Origin: Mesocentrotus franciscanus
Taxonomy: Eukaryota; Echinodermata; Echinoidea; Camarodonta; Strongylocentrotidae
Direction of reading: 5' to 3'
Length of the DNA stretch: 64,000 nt
Assembly (NCBI GenBank): GCA_037976565.1
Contig: CP137683.1
Coordinates: forward strand, 9,306,976-9,370,975
Shown: positions 58,101 to 64,000 of the stretch, piece by piece
How positions within the stretch are numbered: the stretch's first letter is position 1
How the letters are laid out: each line of letters starts with the position of its first letter
The notes under the pieces: model-generated
What the model saw: only the letters and a program-made list of their open reading frames with translations
Told to the model about the DNA's origin: nothing
Database searches by the model: none
Translations under genes and position numbers: made by a program

Positions 58101-59430
58101 AAGAAACATAGAGAAAAAAATAACTATCGATAGTAATAAAGTACATGTACAATGTAGTTGTGAAAAGACCTACCGGTATAGACTAGACACAATTTTAAAC
58201 CATAAAGATAACACAGACAGTTTTCAGGAATGAACTCAAAGAATGGACATACTGTTCCATGCACTCTGCACTGTACACAAACACATCGCTAGGATGTGCA
58301 CACGAAGTCACACCGATCACACATGTGGTATACGCATTTACTGTATGTGTTATAATTATACATTTTCACAATCGCATGTGATGTAACTTCCAGGGGCAGG
58401 GTCTTCACTTTTTTTAACTCACAATGGAGTGGGGTTATTTAATTTTGTATAACTCAAAATAATGTTGAGAGTAAGCTCTTTTCAATTATATATATTTTAC
58501 AGAGGGGTTAAACTGTAGTAAATATTTCAAATTGAAAAAATATGTGAGTCCAGAGTCCAGACCATGGCGCTAGCATACATATTCATACTCATAGTAGACT
58601 ACTAGTAGTCTAGATCTACTCATCATAGTCATACTACTACTAGTACTTAGACAAAGTAATAATAGACTAGATCTAGTCCCTACATAGACCAAAAATTTCT
58701 GTCTCTTTCGTTCGTTAGCCTCTGATTTGGGTAGGGTCGAAATTTTCGGTCTAGTCCCGGCTACATTACACAGTAAAACAATAGACCCTACTCTTGATTT
58801 CTCCTTAGCATTTTAAAGAAGGGTCTGGGTCTAATACTCGATTGAGTTTGATCAGTTGGTTTTATTTTCCTCCAGTCGCGCCGCCTGTGAGTCTGTAAGA
58901 AATGGACTTTAATCTTTTTACGTATTTCAACGCAAAGCCACATAATGCCACTCCTCCCTAATTTCACCGCCCCTTACCTCCGCGCCTGGGCATGAGAAGG
59001 GGTGGCTTCACATCGCACGCTGTTGCAGAGATCCGGAAGACGATTTGCTACTGAAATTCCGCACTTGAATGACATCAAAAGACAACATGAATACGGAACT
59101 ACATGAGGAAATTAGGGCTACTATTACTTTATTTACAATACACTTTATCACAAAGATATAACCATAGATTTAGATTATAAAAGCAAATAAATACTCACTG
59201 CTCGGGTTGCTAGTTGCTCGGGATCGCATTGACCTCTTTACTTTATTAAGCTTAGCTTTACGATAAAAACTCAGATTGTTATTTCATCAAGAACTGAGAT
59301 GGCGCTCTTCAAAACACTCTACATACAAACACACTGCGTTCTGTATTGTGTTACGCTGTATTTTTGTCATGACAAGAAATACAAAATAGTAGTTTCATGC
59401 GTCACTTTCAGAATTAAATAAGGACTATAT
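55144..59430. other. No gene seen
   Basis: AT-rich DNA with a GTTGTTGTTTTGGCAACAAC hairpin (55198-55223), a CR1-like tail trace near 57347 and a CTAG-rich palindromic patch at 58590-58680. Confidence 0.5.
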
Positions 59431-59432
59431 AG

Positions 59433-60054
59433 AGCGGCGTTTGTTCAACTTTTTTGTAATCACGGCCCCCGTTTTTAATTAGAATAAAGAAGTTTCGCGT
59501 CACCCCAATCCAAAATTCATTACAGCATATTAATTTTGCATCACTTTTGTAAAAATGTACGGGCACATTGTACTAAAAGTTTACGAGCAAGCAAAGCGAG
59601 CGAGCTAAACACGAATGACATTTCTCATATGGTATAAATGCTATTTTGTAATAAAAAAAAAACATTTAAAATATATAAAATCATATATTCGGGCACCTCG
59701 ATACACGAATATGAGGAAATTTTGGCATCTCCTGTTTCTAAATGTTGTGAGAAAGTGAAGCAAAGAAGCGTGGTAAAAACTGTAATTTGCTGTCAAAAAG
59801 AAGGAAACTCAGGCACTTCGTTACCCAAATATGGAGGTATCCAGTCACTCCGCTGCCTGAAATCACACCGTTTTTTTAATGTTGCGGGGGGCGAAGGAAC
59901 TCAAGGAAGAACAACATTTTTTTTAAATCTTTAAAAACACAATTTCCTCACGAAAATACATAATGGTTCCAAAATGACTTTAAAATATAACTATTTTTTT
60001 TTTCGCTCAGCACCCCTACAGATGTCTTGCCGCATCCCGGTTGAAAAACACTGG
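59433..60054. mobile_element. hAT-like relic, copy 1
   Basis: Left GCGGCGTTTGTTCAAC and right GGTTGAAAAACACTGG are roughly inverted, in the CAGnGTTTnTCAAC style of hAT ends. The interior has GAGCAAGCAAAGCGAGCGAG. Short frames only. Confidence 0.5.
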
Positions 60055-60066
60055 ACTAGACACTTC

Positions 60067-60172
60067 GTCTTTCGGATGGTGACGTTAAAGGTCGGTCCCC
60101 AGACGTAAATAATCATATCTGATTGATACACGTCTGTAAAAACCCAATACACACACACACACACACACACTC
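60067..60172 (+). mobile_element. SINE body, 5'-truncated copy
   Basis: Begins at GTCTTTCGGATGGTGACGTT without the 7SL-like head and ends in (CA)n. Identical or nearly so to the body of copies 1 and 2. Confidence 0.75.
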
Positions 60173-60739
60173 ATGTAAAAGAAAAAGTGGCCATGCATTC
60201 CACCCCTGATCAGGGATTTGATTGAACTAAAATCGTCACAGGCCACCGCCTTGTACATTATTATAGATGGTGGCGAGGCCGGGGCAGATCGGGGGCAGGT
60301 ATATATGCGGGGACATGGTCAGGGAGGGACATGGGTGGGGCAGGGTGGAACAGGTGCGCCATGCCGACTGACCGTGAGTCGGAGGGCCGGTGGCGGGAAT
60401 AGAAAGGGATGCGAAGTGTATAAATCTGTGAATCTTGATGATGTACACCCCTCCTTCCTTTTTTCCTTTTTTCTTTCTTTTTTCCCTTTTACCAATATTT
60501 TGTTTTCTCTATATTTGTATTATGTATCCATTGAGGGTAGTCATGCTATCAAGCTTTGCTTACTTTGTCAACCCTCCTGTTCAGTGATGTTTTCGATTAG
60601 TTACAGCCAACCTTATTATGTTTTACATATACTCTTTTGTCATGTATAAAATGTTCAATGATTTGTTTCTTATATATTTGTAAAACTGTAAAAGAAAAAG
60701 AAAATCAAACAGAAATAAATGAATATCAAATCAAATCAA

Positions 60740-61345
60740 ATCAAAAGTTTCGGGTCACCCCAATCCAAAATTCATCAAAGAGGATTTGTTTTCCATCCCT
60801 CGTATACATAGATACAAGCACATTTTCGTGTAAGGGCCGTGAAGGCCTCTTGCCCGAAAATATAATATCTGGATCTCAAATATTGCGAGCGAAAATCTTT
60901 GGCACTTTTATTATTGCAAAAATGTTATTTATAGTCATATCGTTGCCAGGAATCATCCCAATTTAACAATTTTGCGGAAGATGAAGTAACAAAGAGGGAA
61001 ATTTTCATTTTTTTCTTCATTTTTTCGGGCGGCATGCTGCCCGAATCATGACGATATTTGGGCAAGCGAGGTGCCCGAATATCGTCATATCATCATATTG
61101 GGATATTCATGGACCTCGCTGCCTGAAACTATATCCCGTTTCTAAATTTTGCAAGCGAGGAAATATACATTTCACTATCTCTGAAATGTTATTGCATCAT
61201 CAAAATATCCAAAATGATAAATATTTGGGCATCTTGAGGTCACTGATACTTTGTTTCCATGAAGTTGACGTTATTCCAAAACTTATTTTAAATATAACTA
61301 AATGTAATACTCTCGCAGCACCCTGGAGGGAAAACACTGTACTAG
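60740..61345. mobile_element. hAT-like relic, copy 2 (diverged)
   Basis: Shares GTCACCCCAATCCAAAATTC and the right end AAAACACTGTACTAGA with copy 1, and similar GCAAGCGAGG motifs. More diverged inside. Confidence 0.5.
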
Positions 61346-62221
61346 ATGGTAACAATGAAGGAAGGGGATGTACCCCTTGCCCCTATAAAGTTAGGGGGAA
61401 TTTTGCATTTTAAGGTGAAACGGACACACATACATACTTCCTCTATCTCTTTACTGTATGTCTTCTATCTTTCACTCCTGTCTCAATTTCTTTTTCTTTC
61501 CTGCTGTACGCTTCATGACACAGATCGGATCACCCCCAGAACAATTTTCGATAATCGTTTAATGCACCTTTTACAACAAATTTTGATTCACATTACATTA
61601 TAATCTTTGAAGTGAGTTTTCGAGCAATCTATCTCATCATATTCAACGTTCTTTTTACTTTTCCTTCAATCATCTCTCACCTCGTTCTCACCTCAGAGGC
61701 GCCTGCCGCTCTTTAGGCATCGGCGACACATTTCATTGAAGTACATGTAGTTTGAAAATGTGTATAATTAGAACTCTCAACCTATACGCCATGGTGAATA
61801 TTATTATTGATATAAGCCCAGTGATATCTCATTCTAGTCTACAGCATTGTCCTAGCACTAGGATAGCGGGGTCCAAAAACACAGTTGACGACGTTGCAGT
61901 AAGGTAAACCAAAAGAGAAAGAAAAAGGAAATGCTTAATTATTACAACCAAAAGTTATTTTATTCTCTTTTTAATGTTGATTACAATTTGACTTTATTCG
62001 CATCCCTTTTTTAAGGTAACCCTTCGCTTGGATTAATATAAAATGAATAAAGTTTAATTGGGATGTAGTATTTTTTTAAATGAAAGTCTACTGTCGATTT
62101 CGCTGATACATGTACTTATTATCATGAGTACTTATTATTTATACGTATACAATCCATTGTGTCATAATTGTATTTTTCGCCTTAAGGTTTCCCTTTGTAG
62201 TAGCCAATTTTAGTTGGTTTG

Positions 62222-62250
62222 CCCCCCCCCCCCACACACACACACGTCTG
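62222..62250. repeat. C-run followed by (CA)n
   Basis: A homopolymer C stretch then CACACACACACACG; simple repeat. Confidence 0.9.
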
Positions 62251-62289
62251 AAGACTCTCCACCTTCTCTTCTCTTCTTTCAGGAGCTGA

Positions 62290-62478
62290 AAGAAGAGAAG
62301 AAGAAGAAGAAGAAGAAGAAGAGAAGAAGAAGAAGAAGAAGAAGAAGAAGAAGAAGAAGAAGAAGAAGAAGAAGAAGAAGAAGAAGAAGAAGAAGAAGAA
62401 GAAGAAGAAGAAGAAGAAGAAGAAGAAGAAGAAGAAGAAGAAGAAGAAGAAGAAGAAGGAGAAGAAGAAGAGAGAAAG
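62290..62478. repeat. (AAG)n microsatellite, ~190 bp
   Basis: An almost pure AAG repeat with a few GAG interruptions. The poly-Arg, poly-Ser and poly-Phe frames across it are artefacts. Confidence 0.95.
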
Positions 62479-63205
62479 CAAGCTGTTCTAAAACGCAATT
62501 GCCAGTCTCGCAGAAAAGTGCACACCGCCATCTATAATGATCTACATCGTATGCGTCACGCAGAAAGTGGCTATTTTCAGAGATGCTCGCTAGCATGTAA
62601 ACACTGCTATGTTCAGTGGTTTCGGATAATACAAATATAAAAAAAGGGTAGACCACGTTTTTATTTTGTTTGTTTGTGTGTTTGTTATTGGGTTTTATTT
62701 AAGCAAGGAGTTTCACTGACAAACTATTTCCAAAATTTTCACAAACATGTGTGTACAAAGTTTTGCTTTAAAATATTATACTTTTTGTGAAGCCCCCCCC
62801 CATAAAAAAGACATTGCGTTATACATTGTACTTAACGCCTATTTAATACTTGTTTTCACCCAAAAAGGGGCCATAGTTTTTTTGAAAATTTTCTTGAAAG
62901 TATCGTTGATTATAATCTGCCAAACCTTTGCATTGAGAAGTGACACTAGACCTACCAGGGCTTTTCCCTTCTTTCTTTCTCAAAACTTCTGGGGATCCAA
63001 TTAGATAAGAGATAGATCCAAAATGAGACTTAGAAAGAGAAGGAGAAATTGAGGAAGAATACAAAAAGAAGAGGAAGGATATTCGCAAACAACTGATAAA
63101 TAAAATAAAGGTGTATTCAAAATTAAGGAGCATATGCCTAACTGTGGCAGCGATTTTTTAATGTAGGGAGAGGGGCGGAGGGTAAGTAAAACCCTCGCTC
63201 CGTCC

Positions 63206-63236
<31 letters not shown>

Positions 63237-63289
63237 CAGAAGTGCAATGAATCATTTTGTGTATGTTGGAGAAGGTGTAGGAGCAAAAA

Positions 63290-63485
63290 TAACTCCCGGC
63301 GCCAAACGGAAAACTTGGTGATGGCGAAAATAGCCTAGGGGCTTACAGGGCTAGACGTAAAGAACAGGTGATAATTAGGGGCAGGCAAGACGTCGCAGTA
63401 ATTATGTTGACACACCCTACTTCAAAATACTTGGCGGGAATTTCTAATTTAATACTATCGCGGCGAGTTTGAAAGTCATTGTTGT
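63290..63485 (+). promoter_or_regulatory. Cluster of E2F and CDE/CHR-like motifs
   Basis: GGCGCCAAA at 63298-63306 and TTGGCGGGAA at 63431-63440 both fit the E2F/DP consensus TTTSSCGC. Further right, CGCGG is followed after exactly four bases by TTTGAA, the arrangement of CDE/CHR elements bound by DREAM/MuvB in cell-cycle promoters. The local base composition is GC-richer than its surroundings. The CDE-then-CHR order suggests transcription to the right, out of the window. No first exon is identifiable. Confidence 0.3.
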
Positions 63486-63794
63486 TGTTTAGAGACTTCG
63501 GTGGTAAGCGCTTTATAAGCAACGTTGTTATTATTATTGTTATTGGATAAAATTAAAATTAAGTCTGGTTGGCAAACTTTGAAACCTGGACATCGTTTAA
63601 TGAATCCGTCATACGTATAATTTCAAAAATACCTGCACTGTCACGTGTTATTAACATTTACACGTATCTCAAAATACAAAATCATTTGAATTGTTTAACT
63701 TATAGGTACACGATGTACATGAAATGATTTATGTTTTGTATATGAATTTTTTTTTTAACATGGTGTGAGGGAAGGCCTCCCGATCCATTTGGTC

Positions 63795-63900
63795 TATATA
63801 TAATAATAATAATAATAATATTCAGCTTTTATATAGCGCTTAATACAAATGTCTCTAAGCGCTTTACAGATATACAGATATAGCAGCACTATATCTATAG
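63795..63900 (-). mobile_element. LINE 3' tail (CR1/L2-like), minus strand
   Basis: The minus strand reads GTAAAGCGCTTAGAGACATT, then AAGCGCTATATAAAAGCTGA and (TTA)n. Same tail type as 51500-51852. A related piece, GTAAGCGCTTTATAAGCAAC, lies at 63503-63522 on plus. Confidence 0.6.
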
Positions 63901-64000
63901 CGGTATTAAGTGGGGACATGTCATTGGTTAGATGTCAAATCTCTGTAGTTTGTGGATCATATACTTGAGACACGCCTTTTCCATTTCAAATTCTACTTTT

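Noticed and set aside
60218..60649. 143-codon plus-strand frame
   Set aside because: The Gly-rich part is a G-rich stretch between two repeats and the rest is T-rich; no domain and no relatives recognised.

Overview
This window is AT-rich, intron-rich metazoan DNA with no bacterial-style coding. It probably comes from an echinoderm, most likely a sea urchin. The evidence is the very frequent palindromic (TACATG)n repeats, the density of short terminal-inverted-repeat elements, tRNA-related SINE remnants and CR1/L2-like LINE tails, plus vertebrate-like protein domains split into small exons by long introns. The species is inferred, not proven.

The main gene is on the minus strand and encodes a Rho GTPase-activating protein of the ARHGAP9/12/15/27 group. 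In transcript order I can place an SH3 exon with the start codon (45879-45418), a 511-codon disordered linker exon with proline and YxxP motifs (24956-23424), a coiled-coil and basic linker exon (20097-19549), a linker exon with a YDVP motif (18614-18426), two WW exons (13816-13697 and 11951-11871) and a likely further exon (3432-3337). Every exon starts and ends in phase 0, so each could be skipped without breaking the frame. I do not see the PH and RhoGAP exons; they should lie left of position 1. A TATA box and GC-rich patch near 25.45-25.70 kb may be an internal promoter for an SH3-less form.

Upstream of the SH3 exon, a weakly supported terminal exon (47000-46887) with a 30-nt microexon (48547-48518) may be the 3' end of a second minus-strand gene. 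The right edge (63.3-63.5 kb) has a cluster of E2F and CDE/CHR-like motifs, compatible with a promoter facing right.

The rest is mostly repeats. 0-3.2 kb: foldback and TTAA elements, LINE fragments, a tandem pair. 6.1-8.0 kb: five copies of a 383-bp tandem repeat. 8.68-9.44 kb: a TIR element carrying a reverse-transcriptase fragment, then a SINE whose head resembles 7SL/Alu RNA. 29-32 kb: a mariner-like MITE, a MITE with repeated nuclear-receptor (DR1) sites, and a ten-copy GC-rich tandem array. 32.5-34.1 kb: a hAT MITE with perfect target duplication and a 1.1-kb TIR element. 36.9-42.5 kb: a 5.6-kb region bounded by matching inverted ends. 43.7-44.2 kb: a TTAA MITE. 59.4-61.3 kb: two hAT-like relics. 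Long AAG/CTT and TCC/GGA tracts occur at 28.3, 43.3 and 62.3 kb.

All exon calls come from reading splice signals, frame and domain motifs by eye; no database or alignment was used.
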